Of a stretch of 64,000 nucleotides of DNA, positions 19,602 through 28,746 are shown one piece after another. The stretch comes from JAGDMK01 sp963714855. GTDB lineage: Bacteria; Bacteroidota; Ignavibacteria; UBA10030; UBA6906. The stretch covers positions 1 to 64,000 of the forward strand of contig CAVQPT010000012.1 of assembly GCA_963714855.1 (NCBI GenBank). Direction: 5' to 3'. A program made the position numbers and the translations under genes. How positions within the stretch are numbered: the stretch's first letter is position 1; each line of letters opens with the position of its first letter. The notes beneath the pieces were generated by a model, which did no database searches, was not told the origin of the DNA, and saw only the letters and a list, made by a program, of their open reading frames with translations.

Positions 19602-20522
19602 ATGAAACATACAGTGATCGGTTTGATGGTGCTCCTGCCCGGGCTCCTCTTCGGGCAGTATAACCGTCCGGGGAGCACGGACGCGCAGTTCCTGAAAATC
19701 GGCGTCAGTGCGAGGGGCACGGGAATGGCGGACGCCTATATGGCCGCCGTGGATGGCGCGGATGCGACCTTCTATAATGTCGCTGCCCTCCCCTGGGTTC
19801 CGAACAGGGACGTGGTGTTTACCCATACGTCCTGGTTTGCAGGAATCAACCACGAGTTCGTTGCCGCCTCGCAGAATCTGGAGGACATCGGGACGTTCGG
19901 TCTCTCCGTGACCGCCCTCACCACGGACGAAATGAAAGTACGAACCCCGCTCCAGCCGGAGGGAACGGGGGAGACGTTCTACGCCGGCAATTACAGGTTC
20001 GGCCTCTCCTATGCGCGGTTCCTCACCGACCGTGTGACATTCGGTCTGACCTTCAGTTATCTGAACATGAAGCTCTACCGGGAATTTTCCGCCGATGCGT
20101 TTTCTCTCGACATTGCAGTGATGTATGTGTCCGACTTCCGGGGGTTCCGCTTCGCCCTCGAGATCGCAAATTTCGGTTCAAACATCCAGTACGTGAACGA
20201 ATCCTATCCGCTCCCCACTTACTTCCAGTTCGGGATGGCAATGAATGCGATCGACGGGGACGACCAGAAGTTCCTCGTCAGCTTCGCTGCAATCAAGCCC
20301 AACGAAGGCGAGCCGCAGGCACAGGTCGGAGGGGAGTGGAACTATCAGAAGATGTTCTTCCTGCGCGGGGGATACCGGCTCAACTACTCCACCGCCACCT
20401 GGTCTGCTGGTGCGGGTGCCGCGTTTACGCTCGAGGGAATCGGCTTACGGGCCGACTACTCCTACAGCAACTACCGGACCCTGGGCGGAAGCCATAGAAT
20501 CGGCGTCGGTGTGTCGTTCTGA
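19602..20522 (+). CDS. PorV/PorQ-family outer-membrane protein (UPF0164-like)
   Basis: 306 residues from ATG 19602; signal peptide MKHTVIGLMVLLPGLLFGQ. The FadL/UPF0164-like N-terminus reads FLKIGVSARGTGMADAYMA, then DATFYNVAALPWV, the family hallmark. The remainder is amphipathic beta-strands ending GGSHRIGVGVSF with a terminal Phe. PorV/PorQ proteins are T9SS-associated outer-membrane barrels. Here one is embedded in the sugar locus immediately after a T9SS-type cargo, suggesting a dedicated attachment or shuttle partner rather than the general housekeeping copy. Confidence 0.75.
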   Translation: MKHTVIGLMVLLPGLLFGQYNRPGSTDAQFLKIGVSARGTGMADAYMAAVDGADATFYNVAALPWVPNRDVVFTHTSWFAGINHEFVAASQNLEDIGTFGLSVTALTTDEMKVRTPLQPEGTGETFYAGNYRFGLSYARFLTDRVTFGLTFSYLNMKLYREFSADAFSLDIAVMYVSDFRGFRFALEIANFGSNIQYVNESYPLPTYFQFGMAMNAIDGDDQKFLVSFAAIKPNEGEPQAQVGGEWNYQKMFFLRGGYRLNYSTATWSAGAGAAFTLEGIGLRADYSYSNYRTLGGSHRIGVGVSF

Positions 20523-20590
20523 CACACGCAGACGCTGCCGTTTCTCCTCCTCCGCTGCTGATCCGGCGTGTGTGATTGATCGAAGGTGAC

Positions 20591-23023
20591 ATGCTCGCAC
20601 GACGATGTCGTTTTCTTCTGGCGGTATGGCTCGTGGTGCCGGCAGCAGCAACTCCCCAGCTCTCGGCACAGGAGAACGTCTCCGCCCCCGTCCTTCTTCC
20701 CGATGCGTTTCCCCGCGACCGGTACACTCCGCACGGTTACCTTGACAACCCTTTCCACAGTCTGGTCACCAACCGGAGCGGCGTGATCCGTTCCTTCCCG
20801 CCCCTCGGGTTCGGGTGGTGGCGGACGGATTTTCATGCAGGAGGGTATGCCCTCGGCGATAAAGACCATGTGAACTACATCTCGCTCCTTCGCATGGGGG
20901 TCACCATCGATGGCGTCCCGTTCTTCACGGCGGCGGACTTCGCGGCACAGCAAGCGGAGCTCTCCTCCGCCTACCATTCAAAATCGGTCATGAGCTTCGA
21001 CTGGGGGTTTCACGGTGTCACCGTGCGCCTCCTCTTCTTCCTCGCCGCCGAGCATGCCCTCGTCTGTGTCGCCGAACTGCACAACACCGGAGCCGATCCG
21101 AAGACAGTCGGCCTGGTGGGTCTGCATCAGTACCTGATCGGTGCCACGCGGTGGTGGGGGAGCGACGGTCTTACCGCCCGGGCCGACCCGGAACCGGGAA
21201 TCGTTGTCAGCAAGATCTGGGCTTACGGCGATGTTTTCGCGCTCGGGACTTCCGTGATGCCGCAACGATTCTGCATTACCACCGAGCAGGACACTGTCGG
21301 GCGATGGATGCGCGATCCGTCTTATGCCGGCGACCGGAGTGCCTCGGTCCAGGGCCGGGGACCGATTCTCGCTGCGCTCGAGGGTACGATCACACTCCCG
21401 CCCCGGAGCCGCCGGACGGAGATCTTCTGTCTGGCCAGGGGGAAAAACGAACCACAGGCGCGCCGGACACTCCAGCACATTCTTCCGTCCGCCATCGATT
21501 CACTCCGGAAACAGCTCGAGGATGACGGGCATTTCTGGCGCGCCTGCCCTGTTCTCACCGGCGATTGGCCCGGTGCCTGGAAACGGGGCTGGGTGTATGA
21601 CTTTGAAACCATCAGGATGACGGTGCGTCCCCCCCTGGGAATCTTCCGTCATCCATGGGACGGCATGCAGATTCACGCTCCCCGGCTCGTCCTGGGTGAA
21701 ACCGCGCTGGACATGCTGACGCTGAACTATGCGGACCCGGCGCTTGCGCGCCGTGTCGTGGAGGGGACGTTTGCCGACGCACTCGCGCCGAATGTCCCCT
21801 GCGCGCGGGAGGACGGAAGCGTGAACATGATCTCCGCCGACGGGTCGGAATGCGGCACCGCGCCGATGTGGGGATACCCCTTCAAGACGGTCGCTGCCCT
21901 CCATGCGATGTCCGCGGACACAGCCTGGCTCAGACGCATCTATCCTCCGCTGAAGGCCTATGCCCTCTGGTGGCTTGAACACAGGACCGATGCGGAGGGA
22001 TGGCTGCACTGCAACAACAGCTGGGAATCCGGGCAGGATGGCTCCCGGCGCTTCCTCGTGGCGGAACACAACGAAGGAGCTGTTGCGGACTTTGTGCGCA
22101 CGGTGGATGTGGAGGCAAGCATGGCCGAGGCGTTGCGCGTGCTCGAACGGAGCGCGCTCCTGCTCGGTCTGCCTGCGGATGCAGAACGCTGGAAAGCGCT
22201 CGCCGGGCGGCGCGTGGCCAACACGCGCGCGATGTTTTTCGACGACCGGTATTACGACGTGGACGGTCGGAACGGCCGGCCGATCCGGCATGAAGGGTAC
22301 TATGACATCATGATGCTGGCGCCGTTGACCTGCGGCGTGGCAGCTCCTTCGCATATCGCGGCGATCAGGCCTGTCATCCGCCGGTTCGCGACGGACCCGA
22401 TCCCGGCCCTGCAGTGGCCTCCCTCCCTTGCCACGTATGTGGATGCCGCATGGATCGCCGATGAACGGCAAAGCGCAGCAGAACTGGTGGCCGCAACCGC
22501 CGATCGGGTCTACAGCCGGACCGATGCCCGCGAGATCACGCCGGGGAAGGACGCATATGCCTATCGTGTGCCCGGCGTTGCGAACGAATACTGGCCCGTG
22601 CGCGATGTACCGCCGGGGGGAGAACACTATGGCTGGGGAGCGACACTCCCGATGTTTATCATCCGCAGCATTGCCGGTTTCCGGGAAATGGAAGATCCCT
22701 CTGCCAGTGCGTTCCTCCTCGCTCCGACCATTCCGTCGCGGTTCATGAGTGCGAAGGGAGAGTACACGATCGCACGCCTGCACTTCCGGTCGCTCACCTT
22801 CTCCCTGACGATGCAGGCTGATGGACCGGCGGGGGTCAGTACCAGACTCACGTACACCGCCGGGGAACCCATCGCCCTCAGAATCGTTCGCAGGGTGTCG
22901 GGCGAGAACCTCGCCGAATCCACGCGGCAGGAGATCATCACGTCTCCCCTCCAGCGCGCGGGATCGGTGGACTTCAAGGGCGCCAACGGCGACGTGTACG
23001 AGGTCCACGTTTCGGAACGGTAG
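20591..23023 (+). CDS. GH63/MGH1-like (alpha/alpha)6 glycoside hydrolase
   Basis: About 810 residues from ATG 20591 (GAAGGTG upstream). Signal peptide ends near LSAQ, so it is periplasmic or outer. The N-terminal 300 residues form a beta-sandwich domain. Residues about 330-740 form an (alpha/alpha)6 barrel with GH63/mannosylglycerate-hydrolase hallmarks: DGMQIHAPRLVLGE, MWGYPFKTVAAL, NNSWESGQDGSRRF (WESGxDxS motif, acid region), HEGYYDIMMLAPL and ANEYWPVRDVPPGGEHYGWGA. Likely an alpha-glucosidase or mannosidase acting on oligosaccharides; the linkage cannot be called from sequence. Sixth gene of the co-directional locus, 68 nt after the PorV-like gene. Confidence 0.75.
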   Translation: MLARRCRFLLAVWLVVPAAATPQLSAQENVSAPVLLPDAFPRDRYTPHGYLDNPFHSLVTNRSGVIRSFPPLGFGWWRTDFHAGGYALGDKDHVNYISLLRMGVTIDGVPFFTAADFAAQQAELSSAYHSKSVMSFDWGFHGVTVRLLFFLAAEHALVCVAELHNTGADPKTVGLVGLHQYLIGATRWWGSDGLTARADPEPGIVVSKIWAYGDVFALGTSVMPQRFCITTEQDTVGRWMRDPSYAGDRSASVQGRGPILAALEGTITLPPRSRRTEIFCLARGKNEPQARRTLQHILPSAIDSLRKQLEDDGHFWRACPVLTGDWPGAWKRGWVYDFETIRMTVRPPLGIFRHPWDGMQIHAPRLVLGETALDMLTLNYADPALARRVVEGTFADALAPNVPCAREDGSVNMISADGSECGTAPMWGYPFKTVAALHAMSADTAWLRRIYPPLKAYALWWLEHRTDAEGWLHCNNSWESGQDGSRRFLVAEHNEGAVADFVRTVDVEASMAEALRVLERSALLLGLPADAERWKALAGRRVANTRAMFFDDRYYDVDGRNGRPIRHEGYYDIMMLAPLTCGVAAPSHIAAIRPVIRRFATDPIPALQWPPSLATYVDAAWIADERQSAAELVAATADRVYSRTDAREITPGKDAYAYRVPGVANEYWPVRDVPPGGEHYGWGATLPMFIIRSIAGFREMEDPSASAFLLAPTIPSRFMSAKGEYTIARLHFRSLTFSLTMQADGPAGVSTRLTYTAGEPIALRIVRRVSGENLAESTRQEIITSPLQRAGSVDFKGANGDVYEVHVSER

Positions 23024-23076
23024 CACAGCATCTGTGTTAATCCGGCCTCCTGCATCCGGAAACGGGACAAGGAGGA

Positions 23077-23090
23077 TTCTGAATTCAGAA
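23077..23090. promoter_or_regulatory. Perfect 14-bp palindrome upstream of the second GH63-like gene
   Basis: TTCTGAATTCAGAA is fully self-complementary and lies 58 nt before the GTG start at 23148, within a 124-nt gap that also carries AAGGAGG at 23069-23075. It could be an operator or an mRNA hairpin; no second copy was noticed. Confidence 0.3.
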
Positions 23091-23147
23091 CAACGGTAAC
23101 CTATCTCTCTGAATCCGGTTCCTACAGTCGGCACCCGTAGGGAGATA

Positions 23148-25907
23148 GTGCGAACTTCAGAAAGGACGTCAACAACCGTGAAAGCCGGTAGAATCGTTCT
23201 GACAGTTGCCTGTGCGGCATTGGGCCTCCATGCATACGCGCAGCAGCCGTACCTGTCCAACCTGCAGGCCACCAGAGAGAGCCCGCTGTATACAACATAT
23301 GCCGCTGCGCTGGAACGGTCCGAGTTCACGCTCGATGAAGGATACCACTTCCTCTTTTACGATTCTACGAGGGGAGCGGAGTTCACAACCGACAATGCCG
23401 GCAACTGGTCGACAGGGTTCCGGAAAGGGACACGGTTCGTGCATGATGTCCGCTCCATGGCACAACCGCCGGTCATTACTGCTTCGTACTCCGACATGGT
23501 CTCGTACCGCTTTGCGCCGTTTGCCGACGTGCAGGTGAATGCCACGGTGCTGGTCTACAGCTCCCATCTGGCGGTGCAGGAGCTTGCGATCACGAATACG
23601 GGCGGCTCTCCCCTTTCGCTGGATGTCATTCCCCTTGTCCAGAATACCGGACGGGCATTCTCGGATGTCACGCCCTTACACAACCAGAACGCGGTTGCAT
23701 TCGGGCACGAGGAGTTCCCCGACAGCTGGGTTCTCGACCACGGCGTCCCGTTTGTGGACAGGGTCAGGGACCTTCTGGTGTTTTCTACCAGACCGGACCG
23801 GATAGCGAGTTTCAGAAGCTACCGGTGGGGGAGTGTGGAGATCCCGCAGGAGGTTGACCTGGAGCGGAAGCCGGTCTTCGTGCTGTGGGGCTCGATGACG
23901 CACACGAACAATGAGCGCTGCCTTCACAGGAAGGCGCCGGTGCGCATGGCTGTTCTCCTGAACGGCAACCGCAGGCGGATGCTGATCGATAATGCCCCCC
24001 GCTGGGGTGCGGCTGATCCGAACATCCGCTCCTACGGATACTACGCCATCGAGACAGGCAATTTCGGTACTGTCTCAAAGGGCGATTCCGTCAGCGTCAT
24101 GATCGGCTGCGGGGACACGGGAGAAACCGGCGTGATCACCACAACCGTGGGTGACACGGTATCGTCACATGACCGGCGTGTCGACCTCCGCCTTGCGCCA
24201 TCGGCACTGCCGGAGCCGCCGGCAGGAGTGAAGCGGGACATCTGGGGGAGCGGCACGGAACTCCGCCTCTACTGGAAGCCGGGCGCAGCGGGGACCAGGT
24301 ACAATGTGTACAGACGCGATTACCGCGCCGGCGGTGTGTATGAATGTGTGGCATTTGAGACACAGCAGACCTTCTTCACCGACAAGAATATCGGAGACGA
24401 CAAGATCTACGGTTATGTCGTGACTGCCGTGAATGCCGCGGGCGCGATGAGCATCCCGTCGGGTGAGGTGAACAATATCGAAGGGAGCGACTTCCTCACA
24501 GACACGAAGTATCCAGGACAGGTCAAAGGAGATGCGAAAGACCTTGCACGCGTTGTGTGTGCGTGGAAGCGGATCACGCTCGACGCCGGCGCCACGGAAC
24601 GGATGCGTGTTGTCCGCGCGGTGTACCGTCCGGACGAGAACCGGGACTCTGTCCTCGCAGCCGCCGGCCGCCTCATGTCGATGGACCTCGCACCATTCCT
24701 GAAGGCGAACGAAACGCTCTACAGCCGGATCCCGCCCGCACGGTTTTCAGGACCGGACGATGAGATGCTCTACTGGAGCGTCTTCTCCCTGATGCGGCAG
24801 GTGATGCTCCCGCCGGAAGGGAAATGCGGATTCAATTACTACGTGTTCTCCCGCGAGCCGCAGTGGGGATGGGGACATGGCGGTCAGGTCTTCCACGAAA
24901 GTCTGACCATGCTGGCCTATGCGCTGATGGATCCTGTCAGCGCCATGCAGTCGCAGCGGGTGTACCGCGAACGGCAGCACGCCGACGGCTACATCAACTA
25001 CCGCACCGGGCCGTACCTGGACGAGACCATCCCGCACAACAATCAGCTGACCACATCTGCTCCGTGGTACGCATGGCAGAACTGGGAAGTGTATCTGCTG
25101 ACGAAAGACAGGGCGTTTCTCGGAGAGATGTATGCGTCCAGTGCGCGGTTCTATCGCTATTACGTTGCCAACAGGGATGCCGACGGTGACGGTCTCTGTG
25201 AATGGGGCGGGGAAGCCGTGCTCGAGTCGGTGCGCGATGCGCGCGTGGCAATATGGGATGAAGTCGGCTGGCCGTCGGAATTCGAAGCGATGGACGGGAA
25301 CACGATGCTGGTGATGGAAGCGAAGTCGCTTGCTGCTATGGCGCGGGAACTTGGCAAGACCGCCGAGGCCCGGGAGTGGCAACAGGAAGCGGATGCACGG
25401 GCGCAACGTGTGAATGCGACGTTCTGGGACGAGGAAAAGGGGTTCTATTTCCACGTCGACAGAAAAGACAACGACTTTACCTACAAGAAACCGGACGATT
25501 TGAAACGGGAGGAGATGATCGGCTTCCTCCCCCTCTGGGCGGGTATTGCCGACTCGGCCCGCGCGGCGCGGCTGGTGCGGAAACTCACCGACCCGGCCAA
25601 ATTCTGGCGACCCTTCGGCGTCCCATCCCTCGCTGCCGATGATTCCTATTACAACCCGAAAGGGTACTGGAACGGACCGGTCTGGGTGGAGTGGATGTAC
25701 CTCATCGAACGGGGTTTGCTGAACTACGGCTACAAGAACGAAGCGCGGGAACTGGTGCGCCGCGTCGCTTCCACGATGATTCTCCAGCTCAAGCAGGACC
25801 ATAATCTGTGGGAGTTCTACAGTCCGGACGAACCCTGGGCGGGCTACCACAAAACCTATATCTGGGCGGGCATGATCGCGCGGATGATGCGGGACGTTGC
25901 GGAATAA
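23148..25907 (+). CDS. GH63/MGH1-like glycoside hydrolase with inserted Fn3-like domain
   Basis: 919 residues from GTG 23148 (TAGGGAGAT upstream; GTG 23178 would start directly at the signal peptide MKAGRIVLTVACAAL). Secreted. N-terminal beta-sandwich (TTYAAALERSEFTLDEGYHF), Fn3-like segment at about 355-445 (TELRLYWKPGAAGTRYNVYRR), then an (alpha/alpha)6 barrel. Barrel motifs: YYVFSREPQWGWGHGGQVFHE, DGDGLCEWGGEAVLESVRD, KREEMIGFLPLWAGI, DPAKFWRPFGVPSLAADD, WNGPVWVEWMYLIERGLLNYG and LWEFYSPDEPWAGYHKTYIW. This matches GH63-type C-terminal barrels, with the late Glu (WEFYSP) a candidate general base. Clearly paralogous to the gene at 30723. Substrate unknown. Confidence 0.75.
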   Translation: MRTSERTSTTVKAGRIVLTVACAALGLHAYAQQPYLSNLQATRESPLYTTYAAALERSEFTLDEGYHFLFYDSTRGAEFTTDNAGNWSTGFRKGTRFVHDVRSMAQPPVITASYSDMVSYRFAPFADVQVNATVLVYSSHLAVQELAITNTGGSPLSLDVIPLVQNTGRAFSDVTPLHNQNAVAFGHEEFPDSWVLDHGVPFVDRVRDLLVFSTRPDRIASFRSYRWGSVEIPQEVDLERKPVFVLWGSMTHTNNERCLHRKAPVRMAVLLNGNRRRMLIDNAPRWGAADPNIRSYGYYAIETGNFGTVSKGDSVSVMIGCGDTGETGVITTTVGDTVSSHDRRVDLRLAPSALPEPPAGVKRDIWGSGTELRLYWKPGAAGTRYNVYRRDYRAGGVYECVAFETQQTFFTDKNIGDDKIYGYVVTAVNAAGAMSIPSGEVNNIEGSDFLTDTKYPGQVKGDAKDLARVVCAWKRITLDAGATERMRVVRAVYRPDENRDSVLAAAGRLMSMDLAPFLKANETLYSRIPPARFSGPDDEMLYWSVFSLMRQVMLPPEGKCGFNYYVFSREPQWGWGHGGQVFHESLTMLAYALMDPVSAMQSQRVYRERQHADGYINYRTGPYLDETIPHNNQLTTSAPWYAWQNWEVYLLTKDRAFLGEMYASSARFYRYYVANRDADGDGLCEWGGEAVLESVRDARVAIWDEVGWPSEFEAMDGNTMLVMEAKSLAAMARELGKTAEAREWQQEADARAQRVNATFWDEEKGFYFHVDRKDNDFTYKKPDDLKREEMIGFLPLWAGIADSARAARLVRKLTDPAKFWRPFGVPSLAADDSYYNPKGYWNGPVWVEWMYLIERGLLNYGYKNEARELVRRVASTMILQLKQDHNLWEFYSPDEPWAGYHKTYIWAGMIARMMRDVAE

Positions 25908-25919
25908 AAGGAGAATGTC

Positions 25920-28721
25920 ATGATCAGTACTCAACGGTATGTGCGAATGCTTCTGCCGGTCATCCTCGGCGTGACGATGGCCGGGGCGCAGCATATCCGC
26001 TCGGTGGACCTGTCGACGGGACGCGGGCTGATGATCACCGGCTACACCGGTGCGGACGGCCGCGCGCGCGCCGTTTCGCGCCCTGTTCCCCTGCTGAGCT
26101 TCTGGCTGAACGACTCCCTTGTCTCTTCTGCGTCCTTCTCGTCGAAGAAGGAAGGGGACAGCATCGCCTGGCGCGCCCCCTTCTCGTTCAACGGGACGGT
26201 GCGTTTCCACCCTCCCGGTCCGCGGGGGGTCCGCGCGGACATCACCCTTCGCAATGCGTCCCGCGACACCGTGACCCTGTCCAACCTGGTCCCCCTGGGT
26301 GAAGGGTCCGACCGGGTCTACATCAGGGCGAACGGGCCGGAGACGTACGAACTGCGGTTGAGCCGCTCGGCGCTGTTCATCCCGGGGCGGGGTCCGATCG
26401 GCGTCGTTCTTCCCGATAATGCGTGGGAGATGGGATTCTGCGACGTCGCCGTCTCGCGCGACCGGTCGCTGACCGCTATTGCCCGCAGGGCGGATTCCGC
26501 CTCGGCCAGTCTCCGCCGGTTCAAAGCGACCATTCCCCCACAGGGATGGGTCACCTATCAGATCACTCTGGACGACCATTCGGGCGACTGGCATGATGGC
26601 CTCCGCATGATGTTCCAGGAACGGCATCTGTACGATCTCGACACATTCGACAACACGCTCTTCACCCGGCCGGACCTCTCGTGGATTCGCCGGAGTTACC
26701 TCCTTCTTCTGCAGTTTGCCTGGGATCAGGATTACTACGATGCCCAGGCCGGGCAGTACAAATTCGACACATTCCTCACGCACTGGGACAAGCTCCTCGG
26801 CAGCTTTGAGGCATTCATGCTGTGGCCCACGTGGCCGCGGCTTGGACTGGACGAGCGCAATCAGTGGGACATGTACCGAGACCTCCCCGGAGGGGTCGAA
26901 GAAATCCGCCGGCAGGTGCGGTTTGCCCGGGCCATGGGCACTCGGTATTTCATTTCGTATAACCCGTGGGACGAAAGTACGCGACGTGAAGACCACCTCG
27001 CGGGCATGGAAGAGATGCTGCGCTCGCTGGATGCGGACGGCGTGGTGCTCGATACATGGGGCCAGTCCAGCATGGAATTTCAGAAGGCTGCAGACCGTGT
27101 GAAACCCGGGATCATCATGTACAGCGAGGGAATGGCCGTGCCCGGAGACATGCCCGGCATCGTTGCCGGCCGGGTGCACGACGCCATCTTCATGCCCCCA
27201 CCGCTGAACCTGAACAAGCTCATCAAGCCGGATTTCGCCATCTTCCGTGTGATCCAGGTCGCGGAAGGGAGGATCCACCGCGAGATTGCCGTGTCGTTCT
27301 TCAACGGATATGGGTCCGAACTCAATATCATGCGTCCGGGGCGGCCGGACTGGATCGACGAAGAGCTCGCATACCTCGGGCGGACAACGAAAATCCTGCG
27401 CGAGAACAGCGATGCGTTCCTGAGCCAGGCCTGGACCCCTCTCGTGAAGAGTGCAGCGGACAGCATCTGGGTGAACGCGTGGCCGGCACCGGACAAGACG
27501 CTCTATACTATCTACAACCTCCGTCCCGAAGGATGGAGCGGACCGCTCTTCCGTATCAGGGCGGACTCCACGATGCATGCGGTTGACCTCTGGCATCACA
27601 CAGAGCTCCAGACCGAAACGGTGGGCGACAGCATCATGATTCCCGTGTCAGCCGACGGCTTTTCCAGAGCATGGCTCGGGACCCGCAGGGAGGGGAGCGT
27701 TGACTGCATCGCCATGCTGCCGCGTCTGCTGACGGTTGCGCTGGATCAGGACTCCCTGAGCGTCGGCGCGACCGCCGGTACGAAGATCGTGGTCTGGGCC
27801 GGGGAACCCTCCTACAGCACCCGATCGGTGGTTCTGCCCGTTCGCAGACAGACGATCTCTCTGCTCGAGAAACTGGGCAGGCACGAGGAGAAGGTGGTTG
27901 TGCAGCTCATGAACGAGACGGAGTTGATGGATGAGCGCGTCGTCTCCGTTGCGCTTGCCACGCCGCGCCTGCTCTCCCGCCATGAGCGCACGGAGCCCGC
28001 GCGCGTTACGCCCGAGAATATGGTCCTGATCCCAGCAGGTCAGTTTACCTACCGCTCCACACGGAGCTTCCTGAGTCCAAACGAGGTGATACCGTATCCG
28101 GGCGGTGCCGAGCCGCGGACGTATACAATGCCGGCGTTGTTCATGGACACATTCCCCGTCACGAACGCGCAGTTCAAGGAGTTCATGGTGGCGACCAAAT
28201 ACGCCCCGCCCGATCCCACAAACTTCCTGAAGCACTGGGCAGGCGGAGGTCCGGCACGCGGGACGGAACAGCATCCCGTTGTCTACATCGACCGCGGCGA
28301 TGCCGCGGCGTATGCGCGATGGGCCGGAAAGCGGCTGCCGACGGAAGTGGAGTGGCAGTATGCCGCGCAGGGAACGGACGGCCGGAAGTATCCGTGGGGA
28401 CAGGAATTCGATTCGACCCGCTGCAACACCAGGGTCAACAGCACGACGCCGGTCAACGCGTACCCCACCGGGGCAAGCCCGTTCGGGGTGATGGATCTCG
28501 TGGGCAATGTCTGGCAGCTCACAGCCGACCTGTACAACAACGGAACCTTCACGTTTACGATGCTCCGCGGCGGCAGCTACTACAATCCCACCTCGAGCTG
28601 GTGGTACGTGCAGGGCGGACCGCAACCGGTCGACAATCCGCAAATTCTTCTCCTGGTCTCGCCCGGTTTCGACCGGTGTTCGACAGTGGGATTCAGGTGT
28701 GTGAACGATGTTTCCCGTTAA
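25920..28721 (+). CDS. TIM-barrel glycosidase-like protein fused to a Cys-less FGE/SUMF1-like domain
   Basis: 933 residues; AAGGAG precedes ATG 25920, 13 nt after the previous gene. Signal peptide to MAGAQ. Residues about 25-230 form a beta domain. Residues about 240-530 look like a TIM-barrel hydrolase of the GH31/GH36-like style (FAWDQDYYDAQAG, FISYNPWDESTRRED, DADGVVLDTWGQSS with a candidate nucleophile Asp, IIMYSEGMAVPG with a candidate acid Glu), family not assigned. Residues about 697-933 are an FGE/SUMF1 domain (MVLIPAGQFTY, RLPTEVEWQYAAQG, YPWGQEFD, DLVGNVWQLTADLY, MLRGGSYYN, GFRCV). The two Cys needed for formylglycine synthesis are missing (GGSYYN... instead of GGSxLC...YC), so it is probably a binding module. 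Confidence 0.75.
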   Translation: MISTQRYVRMLLPVILGVTMAGAQHIRSVDLSTGRGLMITGYTGADGRARAVSRPVPLLSFWLNDSLVSSASFSSKKEGDSIAWRAPFSFNGTVRFHPPGPRGVRADITLRNASRDTVTLSNLVPLGEGSDRVYIRANGPETYELRLSRSALFIPGRGPIGVVLPDNAWEMGFCDVAVSRDRSLTAIARRADSASASLRRFKATIPPQGWVTYQITLDDHSGDWHDGLRMMFQERHLYDLDTFDNTLFTRPDLSWIRRSYLLLLQFAWDQDYYDAQAGQYKFDTFLTHWDKLLGSFEAFMLWPTWPRLGLDERNQWDMYRDLPGGVEEIRRQVRFARAMGTRYFISYNPWDESTRREDHLAGMEEMLRSLDADGVVLDTWGQSSMEFQKAADRVKPGIIMYSEGMAVPGDMPGIVAGRVHDAIFMPPPLNLNKLIKPDFAIFRVIQVAEGRIHREIAVSFFNGYGSELNIMRPGRPDWIDEELAYLGRTTKILRENSDAFLSQAWTPLVKSAADSIWVNAWPAPDKTLYTIYNLRPEGWSGPLFRIRADSTMHAVDLWHHTELQTETVGDSIMIPVSADGFSRAWLGTRREGSVDCIAMLPRLLTVALDQDSLSVGATAGTKIVVWAGEPSYSTRSVVLPVRRQTISLLEKLGRHEEKVVVQLMNETELMDERVVSVALATPRLLSRHERTEPARVTPENMVLIPAGQFTYRSTRSFLSPNEVIPYPGGAEPRTYTMPALFMDTFPVTNAQFKEFMVATKYAPPDPTNFLKHWAGGGPARGTEQHPVVYIDRGDAAAYARWAGKRLPTEVEWQYAAQGTDGRKYPWGQEFDSTRCNTRVNSTTPVNAYPTGASPFGVMDLVGNVWQLTADLYNNGTFTFTMLRGGSYYNPTSSWWYVQGGPQPVDNPQILLLVSPGFDRCSTVGFRCVNDVSR

Positions 28722-28746
28722 GACCATGACGATCGAGGTGCAGCAT

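Noticed and set aside
18078..19853. 591-residue minus-strand open frame
   Set aside because: Antisense to the T9SS surface protein; no family pattern or start signal.
21500..23329. 609-residue minus-strand open frame
   Set aside because: Antisense to the first GH63-like gene; composition of a shadow frame.
24747..27599. 950-residue minus-strand open frame
   Set aside because: It is antisense to two clear glycosidase genes, rich in Arg/His/Pro with no motif, and typical of GC-rich shadow frames.
25920..28721. Sulfatase-activating formylglycine enzyme
   Set aside because: The C-terminal domain has the fold motifs but lacks the catalytic Cys pair, and no sulfatase is in the window.
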